From contig NZ_CP025407.1 in the NCBI RefSeq assembly GCF_002847285.1, positions 310,001 to 374,000 of the forward strand: a stretch of DNA of 64,000 bases, given 5' to 3'. Origin of the DNA: Streptomyces sp. CMB-StM0423. GTDB lineage: Bacteria; Actinomycetota; Actinomycetes; Streptomycetales; Streptomycetaceae. The stretch's first letter is position 1, and the number at the start of each line of letters is the position of its first letter. The notes beneath the pieces were generated by a model, which saw nothing but the letters and a program-made list of their open reading frames with translations, was not told the DNA's origin and did not search any database. Below are positions 1 through 9,130 of this stretch, one piece after another. Position numbers and translations under genes: made by a program.

Positions 1-2
1 TC

Positions 3-332
3 TCGACCTCCGCCCACGGCGACTTCGACACGTACCCCCGCGACCAGATCCGGTGGGACGGCACCCACCCCAAGGTCGTCTACCACAAGGACGGCGTCGG
101 CACCCACGCCTTCCGCCCCGCCACCGGCAACGACGAGCCGCCGGAGAACCACCAGGGCGGCTGGCAGTTCCCCGACCTGGTGGGCTGGAACGGCTATCCC
201 GCGGGGCTGCGCGACAAGCTCTCCACGACGGACTTCGGCAGCGCCAACTTCGGCCTCAAGGACTCCTCCTTCGTCTCCCACCTGGAGAAGGCCCTGCCCG
301 CGGGCATCCCGTTCGACCCCGGCGCGCCGTAA
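3..332 (+). CDS. NPP1-like (necrosis-inducing protein family) secreted protein, C-terminal part
   Basis: The window opens inside a reading frame that runs to a TAA at 330-332, giving the last 109 residues of a protein. The visible segments (HGDFDTYPRD, RWDGTHPKVVYHKDG, GTHAFRP, ENHQGGWQFPDLVGWNGYP, DFGSANFGLKD, LPAGIPFDP) match the C-terminal half of NPP1/NLP family proteins, which are secreted and, in plant-associated microbes, can bind membrane sphingolipids. The N-terminal signal peptide and the central GHRHDWE metal-binding motif lie outside the window, so activity cannot be judged. A short GC-rich inverted repeat (GGCGCGC / GCGCGCC, 321-342) overlaps the stop and could act as a terminator between this gene and the convergent FHA gene. 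Confidence 0.8.
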   Translation, partial: STSAHGDFDTYPRDQIRWDGTHPKVVYHKDGVGTHAFRPATGNDEPPENHQGGWQFPDLVGWNGYPAGLRDKLSTTDFGSANFGLKDSSFVSHLEKALPAGIPFDPGAP

Positions 333-354
333 CCCGCGCGCCGGCCCGGCCGGT

Positions 355-1143
355 TCACGACCCCAGCAGCGACAGGTCCTTCTTCGTGATCGTCGCGGTC
401 TCCAGCAGGTCGGTGATGAGGTTGTGGTTGAGCGCGTTGCCCACCGGCGGCGGCACCTCCTTCGCCAGCAGCCCGTGCACCCCCTTGCGGCTGAGCTCCC
501 GCCGCACGCCCGAGACGACGTGCGCGGCCGTCTTCTCCGTCCAGTTGCGGTGCGGTTCCCGCCGTTTCAGCTCGTCCGCGACCTGGGCCCAGGTCAGCGG
601 CTGCGGCTGCGGGTCGCCCTGCAGATAGCGCTGGGCGAGGCAGACGATCACGAGCCGCTCGTCGTCCTCAAGTTCCCGCTCGTCACTGAGGGTCGACTCC
701 TCCTGCACGGTCGGGCCGCCGGCCGCACCGCCGGACCTGGCCGCGGAGATCCGCACCTCCAGCAGGTGGTCCTGGCGGGGCGAGACGACGAACAGCGGGG
801 TGTAGCCGGCGGGCAGGAACGCCTGGTCGCCGCGGTGCACCAGCCGGGAGTCGGGGAAACGGATGGGCCGCTTCCCGGTGTTGGTCAGGACCCAGCGCGC
901 GTACTGGCGGGTCAGGATCCCCTGCCGGCGGCTGACGTGCTGGTCGCCGCCGCCGACGCAGACGTGCACCTCGGGCTCGTTGCGCCCGAACACCACCGTG
1001 AAGCCCGCGTCCGGCGCCACGCTCATCCCGCCGTTCGCGCCGAGCACGAACAGCGTCTCCGGCTGCGGCGGCACGTCGGCGGGCGGCAGCCCGCGGCTGA
1101 GGCTGCCGACTTCCTTCGGCAGCAGAACGATCTTGCTCGCCAT
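355..1143 (-). CDS. FHA-like domain protein with C-terminal helical domain
   Basis: A 262-residue protein. Residues about 30-125 form a forkhead-associated-like domain: VFGRNEP, a strand followed by HVSRRQG (the G-R-x(n)-S-R-x-H type phosphothreonine-binding pattern) and the WVLTNTGKRPI strand typical of FHA folds. FHA domains bind phosphothreonine, so it is probably a reader of Ser/Thr kinase output. The C-terminal 100 residues (LTWAQVADEL, WTEKTAAHVVSGVRRELSRKG) look like a winged-helix or DNA-binding-like helical bundle. The ATG at 1141-1143 is preferred over an upstream in-frame start because a GAAGGGGG ribosome site lies just upstream. It lies directly downstream of two Ser/Thr kinases on the same strand, which supports a shared phospho-signalling role; the partner is inferred. 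Confidence 0.85.
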   Translation of the reverse strand: MASKIVLLPKEVGSLSRGLPPADVPPQPETLFVLGANGGMSVAPDAGFTVVFGRNEPEVHVCVGGGDQHVSRRQGILTRQYARWVLTNTGKRPIRFPDSRLVHRGDQAFLPAGYTPLFVVSPRQDHLLEVRISAARSGGAAGGPTVQEESTLSDERELEDDERLVIVCLAQRYLQGDPQPQPLTWAQVADELKRREPHRNWTEKTAAHVVSGVRRELSRKGVHGLLAKEVPPPVGNALNHNLITDLLETATITKKDLSLLGS

Positions 1144-1263
1144 GACGGGTACCCCCTTCTCCGGATAACTGCGCCTCACCGTAACCATGCCCGCCCCGGA
1201 GGGGTCCCGAGCCCGGGAGACTACGGCCTGTCGCCCGGATCTTCGCCGGGCTCGCGACGGACC

Positions 1264-2628
1264 CTAGGCGTTCGAGTCGGCGGGCGGGGCGCCCCAGGCG
1301 ATCTCGCCGCCGGCCTCGACGCTGTACGGTCCCGCACCGCGCACGGCGGCGGGTATGCCGGGGTTCGGCGAGCGCTGGGACATCCTCTTGACGCCGTCGA
1401 CGTGGATCTCGTAGGTGACCTCGCCGTAGTGGGACAGTTCGACGCTCCAGGCCGCCTTGCCCTTCTCCCGGGGGACCTCGACGGTCTTGCGCCAGGGCAG
1501 CGCGACGTCTTTCAGCGTCACGGGCTCGCGGTTGACGGCGTACGTCATCTCCTCGACGGGTCCGTCGCCGGTCAGGGCGATCGCGACCGGGACCGGCTCG
1601 GGCGGCGGCGGGGCGGGCTCGGGTTTCCGGGCGGGCGGGGCGGAGTCCTCCGCCGCGGGGCGGGCGTTGTCCCGCGTCCCGGGCTCCGGGTCGTCCTCGC
1701 GCAGGCTGAGCAGGGCGACGGCCCCGGCGCCTGCCGCGAGGGCCGCGACGCCGCCGAGGAGCAGCCGGCGGCGCGGGGAACCGGCCGGTGCGAGCGGCGG
1801 GTTGGCGGCCTCGCCGGCGTGGGCGTCGATCGCCGCGAGGACCGGCGCGGGCAGCCAGGCGGCGCCGGGCGGCGGGGTGCCGGGGTCCTCGGCCGCGGCG
1901 AGGCGGGCGCCGAGCGCGGCGGGCGTGGGGCGTTCCGCCGGCTCCAGGCGGCGGCAGTCGGCGATCAGTTCGCGCAGGGCGGCGTCGTCCCCGGGTCCTG
2001 GCGGGTCGCCGGAGTCGGTGCCGCGGGCGTAGGCGTAGGCGAGGGTGGAGCCGAGCGAGTACACGTCGGTGGGCGGTCCGGCCACGGCGCCGGCGACCTG
2101 CTCGGGCGACATGAAGCCGGGGGTGCCGGCGGGTTCCGCGGGCTCGGCCGCGGCGGCGATGCCGAAGTCGACGAGCTTGGGCCCGTCGGCGGTGAGCAGC
2201 ACGTTGGCGGGCTTGACGTCGCGGTGGACGACCCCGGCGCGGTGCACCGCGGCCAGCGCCTCCGCGAGCCCGGCGGCCAGCCGGCGTACCGAGTGGACGG
2301 GCAGCGGCCCGAACCGCTCCACCGCCTCGTGCAGCGAGACGGACGGCACGAACTCCGTCGCCATCCACGGCACCCGGCCCCCGGGGTCGGCGGCGACGAC
2401 CGGCGGGCTGTGCACGCCGCCCGCGGCGGCGGTGGCCGCGACCTCCCGCACGAAGTGGTCCCGCGCCTCGGGACGTCCGGCCCGTTCGGCGTGCACGACC
2501 TTCACGGCCACCAGCCGCCCGCCGCGGGAGCGGCCGAGGTAGACGACGGCCGTGGCGCCCGCGCCCACGCGCGCCAGGATGCGGTGTCCGCCCAGGGAGC
2601 GGGGGTCGTCGTGCTCAAGGGGCTCCAC
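1264..2628 (-). CDS. Membrane Ser/Thr protein kinase with MmpS-like extracellular domain
   Basis: A 454-residue Hanks-type kinase. Residues about 10-265 are the kinase domain: a glycine-loop variant (VGAGATAVVYLG), the lysine in VAVKVV, catalytic loop HRDVKPANVLL, DFGIA, and SPEQ. A single membrane helix (LLLGGVAALAAGAGAVALL) follows at about residue 315. The outer part carries a proline-rich linker and a beta-rich domain (VAIALTGDGPVEEMTYAVNRE, then VTYEIHVDG) resembling the actinobacterial MmpS fold; this last assignment is an inference. The GTG start at 2626-2628 has GGAGG eight bases upstream and lies inside the last codons of the upstream kinase gene (14-bp overlap), so the two are translationally coupled. 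The glycine loop GAGATA lacks the third canonical glycine, which may lower activity. Confidence 0.88.
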   Translation of the reverse strand: MEPLEHDDPRSLGGHRILARVGAGATAVVYLGRSRGGRLVAVKVVHAERAGRPEARDHFVREVAATAAAGGVHSPPVVAADPGGRVPWMATEFVPSVSLHEAVERFGPLPVHSVRRLAAGLAEALAAVHRAGVVHRDVKPANVLLTADGPKLVDFGIAAAAEPAEPAGTPGFMSPEQVAGAVAGPPTDVYSLGSTLAYAYARGTDSGDPPGPGDDAALRELIADCRRLEPAERPTPAALGARLAAAEDPGTPPPGAAWLPAPVLAAIDAHAGEAANPPLAPAGSPRRRLLLGGVAALAAGAGAVALLSLREDDPEPGTRDNARPAAEDSAPPARKPEPAPPPPEPVPVAIALTGDGPVEEMTYAVNREPVTLKDVALPWRKTVEVPREKGKAAWSVELSHYGEVTYEIHVDGVKRMSQRSPNPGIPAAVRGAGPYSVEAGGEIAWGAPPADSNA

Positions 2629-4812
2629 TCGTGCCTCCGTTCGGCCGGCGTGCGGTGGGGGGTCTGAGTGCGTGTACGTACCCGTCCGGGAGGCCGGCGA
2701 AGACCAGCCCGGCGGGGCCGGCCGTGACGGCGTGGACGTACTCGGCGCCGCCGTACGTCCACAGGACGTCTCCGTCGGACGGGTCCAGAGCGTACAGCCG
2801 CGGGCGGCCGCCCGTGGTGCCGTCTTCGGCAACACTTCCCCAGACGTGCACTGCACCGCCGGCGAGGCCCGCGAACTCCGCGTCCGGCAACCGCCAGACG
2901 GAGTCTCCGGTGTCCGCGCGCCATGCGTGGAGCAGGCGGTCCTCCGTGAGGTAGAGCATGCCGTCGCCGGCGGCGTGGACGGTGCTCGGGTACTCCAGCT
3001 CCCTCTCCCAGGCGACGGCCTTGTCCGCCGCGGCGAGGACGGCGAGGCGGAGGTAGGCGTCGCAGACGAAGACGAGGCCGTCCGCGGCGAGTACGGCGGT
3101 GGAGTTCTCGGCGGGGAGGCTCCACCGCTTCCCGCCGCCGGCGGCGTCGAGCACGTGGACCTCCTCGCCGTCGTCGGCGACCACGAACCCGGCGCCGGTG
3201 GTGAAGGAGAAGGCGGTGGTCCCGTCGGACCAGCGCTCGTCGCCGCTGCGGCTGTCCAGCGCGACGACGCCTCCGGCGCCGACGTAGGTGAGGCCGCCGG
3301 CGGCGGCCACGGCGTGGACGATGCCGAACTCCTCCCCGTACGTCCAGCGTTCGGCCCCGAGGCGGGGTCGAGGGCGAGGACGCGCTGGGTCTCGGCCCCC
3401 TGCGGACCGACGAGGTAGGCGGTGCCGTCGCCGGTGGCGAACTCCCCGTCGTCGCCGGAGCCCCAGCGGCGCCGCCACAGCTCGTCGCCGGTACGGGGAT
3501 CGAGGGCCTGCACGCCGCCCTTCCCGCCGCCGTGGGCGAACACCGCGCCGCCGGCGGCGTGGAGGCCGGTGGTGCTCTCACCGCGGTAGCGGGCCCGTAC
3601 CCGCCAGACCTCCGCCGCCTCGGCGGGCGGCGCGGCCCGGGCGCCGGAGTCCGTGCGCCGGCGGCGGTCGTCGGGGGGCGGGGTGCCGCCGGACGCGTCC
3701 AGCAGCGGGCGGGCGAGGGCACCCGCTCCGGCGACACCGGCGGCGGTCAGGGCGACGAGCAGGGCGCGGCGGCGGGGCCGGGGCGCGCCGCCACCGGGAG
3801 CGCCGCGGGGTTCGCCCCGCCCCGCCCCGCGGGCGCCCCCGGCCTCCCCCGCCTCGCCCGTGCCGGTCGCGGCCGTCTCGGCGAACGGGTCCGCGGTCGC
3901 CTCCCCGGGCCGCACCGCCCCTCCCCCCGGCCACGGCGCACGGGCGCTGCGGGCGTCGATCTCCTCGGCGAGCGCGGCGGGCAGCCAGCGCGTGCCGTGC
4001 ACGCTCGCCGCGGGCTCCCCCAGCAGGTCGAGCACCGCGGCCGCGGCCGGCCGGCGGCGCGGCTCCGCGCGCAGGCAGGCCCCGACGACGCTCCGCAGCC
4101 TGCGGTCCGTCACGCCCGCGAGGTCGGCCTGCCCGCGCTGGATGCGCTGCAGCGTGTCGACCCGGTTGCCCGCGTCGAACGGCGCCCTGCCGGCCGTCGC
4201 GTACGCGAGCACCGAGCCGAGGGCGAACACGTCGGCCGGCGGCCCGGCCCGGCCCCCGGCGGCCTGCTCCGGCGACATGAACCCGGGCGTGCCGATCAGC
4301 GCGCCGTCCTGGGTGAGGGTCGCGGAGTCCTCGGGGCGGGCAATGCCGAAGTCGATGACGCGCGGGCCGCCGGGCGTGAGCATGATGTTGCCCGGCTTGA
4401 AGTCGCGGTGCACGAGACCGGCCCCGTGGATCCCGGCCAGCGCCTCCGCGAGCGCCGCGGCGAGCAGCCGCACCACGGCGGCGGGCAGCGCGCCGAAGGT
4501 CCCGACGGCCTCGTCCAGCGAGAGCCCCGGCAGATACGCGGTCGCCAGCCACGGCGGGTCCGCGTCCGGGTCGGCGTCCACGAGCGGCGCGGTGTACGCG
4601 CCCGTGACCCTGCGGGCGGCGGCGACCTCGCGGCGGAAGCGGGCGCGGTAGCGGCCGTCGCCGACCAGCCGGGGGCGTACGACCTTGACCGCGACGAGCG
4701 TCCCGGCGGGCGAGCGGCCGAGATAGACGACGCCCATCCCGCCGGCGCCGAGCCGCTCCAGCACGCGGTACCCGCCGATCTCCCGGGGGTCCCCCCGCTC
4801 CAGCTCCGCCAA
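2615..4812 (-). CDS. Membrane Ser/Thr protein kinase with PQQ/beta-propeller sensor, frameshifted
   Basis: Kinase domain in the first 270 residues (LGAGGMGVVYLG, VAVKVV, HRDFKPGNIML, DFGIARPED, SPEQ), then a low-complexity linker, a membrane helix (RRRALLVALTAAGVAGAGALA) and an outer domain of PQQ-like beta-propeller blades (ALDPRTGDELWRRRW, ALDSRSGDERWSDG, VLDAAGGGKRWSLP, ALDPSDGDVLWTYGG). The blades continue in two reading frames: frame one fails after LALDPASG at about 3356 and the neighbouring frame resumes with AERWTYGEEFG. A single missing base in the C run at 3355-3358 explains it. The TTG start at 4810-4812 has a long GGAGGGGAGGGG ribosome site; an in-frame GTG lies ten codons upstream. 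The pair of kinases plus FHA protein forms a signalling operon. Whether the break is biological or an assembly error cannot be told here. Confidence 0.82.
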
Positions 4813-4985
4813 CGCGCCCCTCCCCTCCGCTCCCCTCCGCACCGGGACCGCCGTACCGTGCCGACGAGCCGAAGCGTAGGCCCACCGGTTGCCCCTCCGT
4901 TCATCCGCAGATGGCAGACTTGCGGCGGGTGCGGGTGATGCCGTACCCGAGGCGATGACCGCACGCGGAGAGGACCTGCTTGCCC

Positions 4986-5474
<489 letters not shown>

Positions 5475-5572
5475 CGGAGCCTCCCCTACGCGGGCGGCGG
5501 ATGCCAACGAACGTGCAACGATCACCCGTTCGACGGGCCGACCGCCGTTCGCGCGCTGCGACAGTGACGCAC

Positions 5573-7030
5573 ATGATCCGTCGCCCCACGCTCGCCGCGC
5601 TCGTCCTGTGCCCCCTGCTCGTCCTCACCGCCTGCGGTGAGGACGACGCGGGCGGCGGGCCGTCCCCCGCGGCCGACGGCAGGCCGGACCCCGGCGTGCC
5701 CGCGCCCCCGGCCGCGAGCCGGGCCCCGAGGCCCGGCGACGGCTCGCAGGACCCCGACGACATCAACGGCGACGGGCACCGAGACCTCCTCGTACCGGTG
5801 TTCCTCGGCGGCGACCCGCAAGTCGCCGAGGAGCGCGTCGCCGTCGTCTACGGCTCGGCGGACGGCCTGGACCCCGCGACCCGTACCGTCTACGGACGCC
5901 GCGACCTCGGCCTGCCCGCCCTGCCCGCCGGCTTCCCCGCGCCGGACCTCCTCCGCGCGGCGGACGTGACCACCGCCGACCTGGACGGCGACGGCTTCCC
6001 CGACTTCGTGACGACCTCCACCGGGACCGCCGAGCGGCAGGAGGACCTGATGGGGAAGCCGGAGATGCCGTACGTGAGCTTCGGCGGCCCGGAAGAGCCC
6101 GCCGCGAAGCCCGAGGCGGTCCCGCTGCGGCTGCCGGGCGTGGCCGGCGTGGAGCCGGGCTCACCGGTGCGCGGGGACTTCGACGCCGACGGCCACCACG
6201 ACCTGGCGGTGCCGGAGCGGGCCGCCCCGGGCGCGAGACTGGTGGTGATGTACGGCCCGTTCAGCCGCGAGGGCGAGCCCGCGCGCACCGACACGAGCCT
6301 GCCGTACGAAGAAGGCACGCTCTCCGCGGACGGGATCGACCCCACCGGCGAGCCACGCGCGACCGCGCTGCTGCGGCAGGGGCTCAGCGACGGCGGGCAG
6401 GACCCGAACACCCTCTACCCGGCGCGCCCCGGCACCGGACTGACGGGCGAGGCCCGCGAGTTGACCGCCGGCAGCGGCCACGCCTTCGGGGACTTCGACG
6501 GCGACGGGCAGCGGGACGTCGCCGTGGGCGACGACGGCGGCCGCAACAACGAGCCCGGCTACGAGACGGAGGCGCCGGAGGTCGACGGCAAGGCCACGCT
6601 CTACCCCGGCAGCGGGGACGAGCCCGTCGTCCTCGGTCTGCCGGAACGGCCGGCCGGCGAGGACCCGTACTACGGCCCCGGCGGCTTCGCCGCCGCCGAC
6701 CCGGACGGCGACGGCCGCGACGGGCTGCTCGTCGCGACGTACGACGGCGCCGTCCTCCTCGACGGCGACGAGCGCACGCCCGTGCTGCGCGAGGGCCCGG
6801 CGCGGACCGCGGACGGCAAGCGGACGAAGGCGAAGGACCGCAACGCCCGGCCGGTGGGCGCCGGGGACTTCGACGCGGACGGCAGGGACGAACTGATCCT
6901 CAACTGGGCGCCCGACCCGCTCTTCGCGCTGTACGGCGAGAAGCCCGCGTACTGGTGGATCACCGAGGGCGCGACGGACCGCGACGCGGTGACGTTCGCC
7001 ACGACGGAGTTCACGCCGCGCCGCTCCTGA
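5573..7030 (+). CDS. FG-GAP/VCBS repeat lipoprotein
   Basis: A 485-residue exported protein. Residues 1-22 form a lipoprotein signal peptide ending in the lipobox LTAC. The body carries at least six FG-GAP calcium-binding loops of the D-x-[DN]-x-D-G-x(2)-D type: DINGDGHRD, DLDGDGFPD, DFDADGHHD, DFDGDGQRD, DPDGDGRDG and DFDADGRDE. Such repeats fold into an integrin-alpha-like beta propeller that binds Ca2+ and often mediates adhesion or ligand binding at the cell surface; the ligand here is unknown. It is convergent with the MFS remnant, overlapping its 3' end by 20 bp. Confidence 0.88.
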   Translation: MIRRPTLAALVLCPLLVLTACGEDDAGGGPSPAADGRPDPGVPAPPAASRAPRPGDGSQDPDDINGDGHRDLLVPVFLGGDPQVAEERVAVVYGSADGLDPATRTVYGRRDLGLPALPAGFPAPDLLRAADVTTADLDGDGFPDFVTTSTGTAERQEDLMGKPEMPYVSFGGPEEPAAKPEAVPLRLPGVAGVEPGSPVRGDFDADGHHDLAVPERAAPGARLVVMYGPFSREGEPARTDTSLPYEEGTLSADGIDPTGEPRATALLRQGLSDGGQDPNTLYPARPGTGLTGEARELTAGSGHAFGDFDGDGQRDVAVGDDGGRNNEPGYETEAPEVDGKATLYPGSGDEPVVLGLPERPAGEDPYYGPGGFAAADPDGDGRDGLLVATYDGAVLLDGDERTPVLREGPARTADGKRTKAKDRNARPVGAGDFDADGRDELILNWAPDPLFALYGEKPAYWWITEGATDRDAVTFATTEFTPRRS

Positions 7031-7773
7031 GACCCGCGGCGCCGTCAGCCGACCGCTCGCGGCGGGGCGGCAGGCAGAGGTACGCGGACAGCACCCCGGC
7101 GGCGGCGACCAGGCTCCACAGCGCCCAGGGCCCGGCGGCGTACGCGGCGCCCCCGAGAAGCGGCCCGGCACCGGTGCCCACGGTGTACGCGGCACCGTGC
7201 AGGCCCTGGTAGTGGCCGGTCATGTGCGGCGGGGTCAGGCCGCCGAGGTACGCGTACGCGACGGAGCTGGTGATCATCTCCCCGCACGTCCACACCACGA
7301 CCGTCGCCGCCAGCAGGGTCATGTCCGTCATCAGCCCGGTGAGCGCGAGCCCGGCGCCGACGAGGAGGTTCCCGGCGGCGAGGACGTACTCCGGCCGGCA
7401 GCGGGCGACCGCGCCGGTCGCGGGCAGTTCCAGGGCCAGCACCAGCAGGCCGTTGAGCCCGATGAGGAGGCCGTAGTCGCGGGCGCCGAGCCCCGCGTCG
7501 GTGACGTGCAGGGGCAGGCCGACGGTGGACTGGATGTAGACGAACTCGGCGACCGCGGTCATCAGCAGGAAGCGCAGCAGGAACGAGGCCCGCGGCGCCG
7601 GCGGAGTGACCGCGCTCGGTGAGGTAGAGCACGATGAACACGGGCAGGAAGTTGCCGACCCGGTTGACCAGGATGCCGAGGCTCACGATCCACACCCGGC
7701 CGGGCAGGCCGCGCAGGGCGTCGCGGAACCGCTGCTCGGCGGCGTCCGGCCGGCCCTGCGGGGCGGCGGTCAC
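7011..7773 (-). pseudogene. MFS exporter with internal deletion and frameshift
   Basis: The gene starts with GTG at 7771-7773, overlapping the stop of the ATP-grasp gene (GTGA), and encodes the first transmembrane segment (VWIVSLGILVNRVGNFLPVFI, ending LTERGHSAG). At about 7600-7610 the reading frame changes and the protein resumes at what is normally helix 7 (SFLLRFLLMTAVAEFVYIQ), then continues through a normal C-terminal half (LLIGLNGLLVLALEL, LLAATVVVWTCGEMI, GLHGAAYTVGTGAGPLLGG). Roughly helices 2-6, well over 100 residues, are missing, and the join is out of frame. A 12-helix major-facilitator exporter was therefore lost by deletion. Coupling to an L-amino-acid-ligase-like gene recalls bacilysin-type dipeptide synthesis and export pairs. 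Confidence 0.85.
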
Positions 7774-9029
7774 GGGGCGGGCTCGGTGCGTATCCGGACC
7801 GCGGCGGCGAGCCGGCGGGCGTGGGCGACGGCCTCGGCGGCGGTGGCGCCGCGGGTGAGGACGTGGCCGGCCTTGTCCTCGTTCCAGGTCAGCGGGGACA
7901 CCACGGTGCCGGGCCGCACGCCGAGCCGGAGTTCGACGCAGGCGGGGTCGGCACGCGCCTCGTCGGCGCCGGTCACCGCCACCACGCGGCCGGGTTCCGG
8001 GGTGAGGAACCGTACGGCCGCACCGGCCCGCGGCTCGGGCGCCGCGGTCAGCGGCGGCAGGACGCCGAGCCCGGCGGCCAGGGCGTGGCTCTCCATGTCG
8101 ACGCCGTAGGCGATCTCGGTCAGCTCGTTGATGCGGTCGCCGCCGACGCGGTTGTGGGACTCGACGATCCGCGGGCCGCGGGCGGTCAGCTTGACCTCGG
8201 TGTGCCCGGGGCCGTTTCGCAGCCCGACCGCGTCGAGGAAGTCCGTGACCAGCCGCGTGACGTCGCGCAGCGTGCCGGGCGCGACCGCACTGGGCTGCGC
8301 GTGGCCGATCTCCACGAAGCCGGCGCCGCCGGTCTCCTTGTCGGTCACCGCGACCACCACGTGCCGGCCGTCGAAGCTCAGGGTCTCCACGCTGATCTCC
8401 GGCCCTTCGAGGTACTCCTCCATCAGGAACTCCTCGAAGGAGCCGGCGTCGGAGAGGTCGCGCGCGGTCCACTCGCCGTCGAGCGCCCGGAAGCGGTCGG
8501 CGACGGTGTCGGCCGCGGTCCGGTCCCGTACGTGGAACACGCCCAGGCTGCCGGACTCGCGGACCGGCTTGACGATGACCGGCAGCCCGTGGGCCGCGGT
8601 GAACTCCCGGACGTCCGCCGCCGACCGGCCGACCGCCGCGGCCACCGGGCTGACGCCGCGCTCGGCGAGGCGCCGGCGCATCCGCCCCTTGTCGAGCAGC
8701 AGCTCCGCGGTCTCGACGGACTCGCCGCCCAGCCCGAGCGCCTCGTTGATCCGCGCCGCGGGCAGCAGGCCCAGTTCGAACAGCGACACCGCCGCCCGTA
8801 CCGGATACGCGGCGTGCAGCGCCCGCACGAGCGGCAGGAGCCGATGGGTGTCGGCGTAGTCGAGCAGCAGCGCCTGGTCGACGTACGGCCAGTGGCCGCT
8901 GCCGTACGCGTCGGGGTACTGGACGTGCACGACGTCCAGGCCGAGCGCCCGCGCCTTGCGCACCTGCGCGAGCCTGCCGCCGACGACGAGCACGCGGGGG
9001 CGTGCGGCGGCGGACCGGGGGATGTCCAT
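7770..9029 (-). CDS. ATP-grasp ligase, L-amino-acid (dipeptide) ligase-like
   Basis: A 419-residue ATP-grasp enzyme. An N-terminal Rossmann-like pre-ATP-grasp domain (RVLVVGGR) is followed by the ATP-binding lobe (GLPVIVKPVRESGSLGVF, FLMEEYLEGPEISVETL) and the metal/phosphate site (GHTEVKLTARGPRIVESHNRVGGDRI). The C-terminal 80 residues (AAVRFLTPEPGRV, VVSPLTWNEDKAGHVLTRGATAAEAV) match the L-amino-acid ligase C-terminal domain. Members join amino acids or carboxylates to amines through acyl-phosphates, with ADP release; the substrate here is unknown. The ATG at 9027-9029 has CAGGGA upstream. It is translationally coupled to a former MFS exporter and divergent from a WYL regulator, so it was probably a small biosynthesis and export cassette under that regulator. 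Confidence 0.88.
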   Translation of the reverse strand: MDIPRSAAARPRVLVVGGRLAQVRKARALGLDVVHVQYPDAYGSGHWPYVDQALLLDYADTHRLLPLVRALHAAYPVRAAVSLFELGLLPAARINEALGLGGESVETAELLLDKGRMRRRLAERGVSPVAAAVGRSAADVREFTAAHGLPVIVKPVRESGSLGVFHVRDRTAADTVADRFRALDGEWTARDLSDAGSFEEFLMEEYLEGPEISVETLSFDGRHVVVAVTDKETGGAGFVEIGHAQPSAVAPGTLRDVTRLVTDFLDAVGLRNGPGHTEVKLTARGPRIVESHNRVGGDRINELTEIAYGVDMESHALAAGLGVLPPLTAAPEPRAGAAVRFLTPEPGRVVAVTGADEARADPACVELRLGVRPGTVVSPLTWNEDKAGHVLTRGATAAEAVAHARRLAAAVRIRTEPAP

Positions 9030-9079
9030 GATCGGTTTCCCTGCTTCCTGGGGTGGGACGTCCGACACGCTACGACCGG

Positions 9080-9130
9080 TTCCGGACAATCCACTTCCGG
9101 AATATGCAAGAGCCGCCTAACCTGCCCGGA
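9080..9130 (+). promoter_or_regulatory. Divergent promoter with TTCCGGA direct repeat
   Basis: Two copies of TTCCGGA lie 15 bp apart (9080-9086 and 9095-9101), each containing the palindromic core TCCGGA. For the WYL gene, TTCCGG (9095-9100) and TAACCT (9118-9123) are separated by 17 bp and sit seven bases before the ATG at 9130, which suggests a leaderless transcript. The repeats are placed to be the operator for the WYL regulator controlling itself and the ATP-grasp gene. The binding role is inferred. Confidence 0.45.

Noticed and set aside
424..2667. Very long plus-strand frame opposite the kinase and FHA genes
   Set aside because: Arg/Gly/Pro-rich translation with no motif; it is the antisense of well-supported genes, as expected at this GC content.
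3340..3375. Programmed frameshift in the kinase gene
   Set aside because: No slippery heptamer, internal Shine-Dalgarno or downstream pseudoknot was evident; a simple indel is the plainer explanation.
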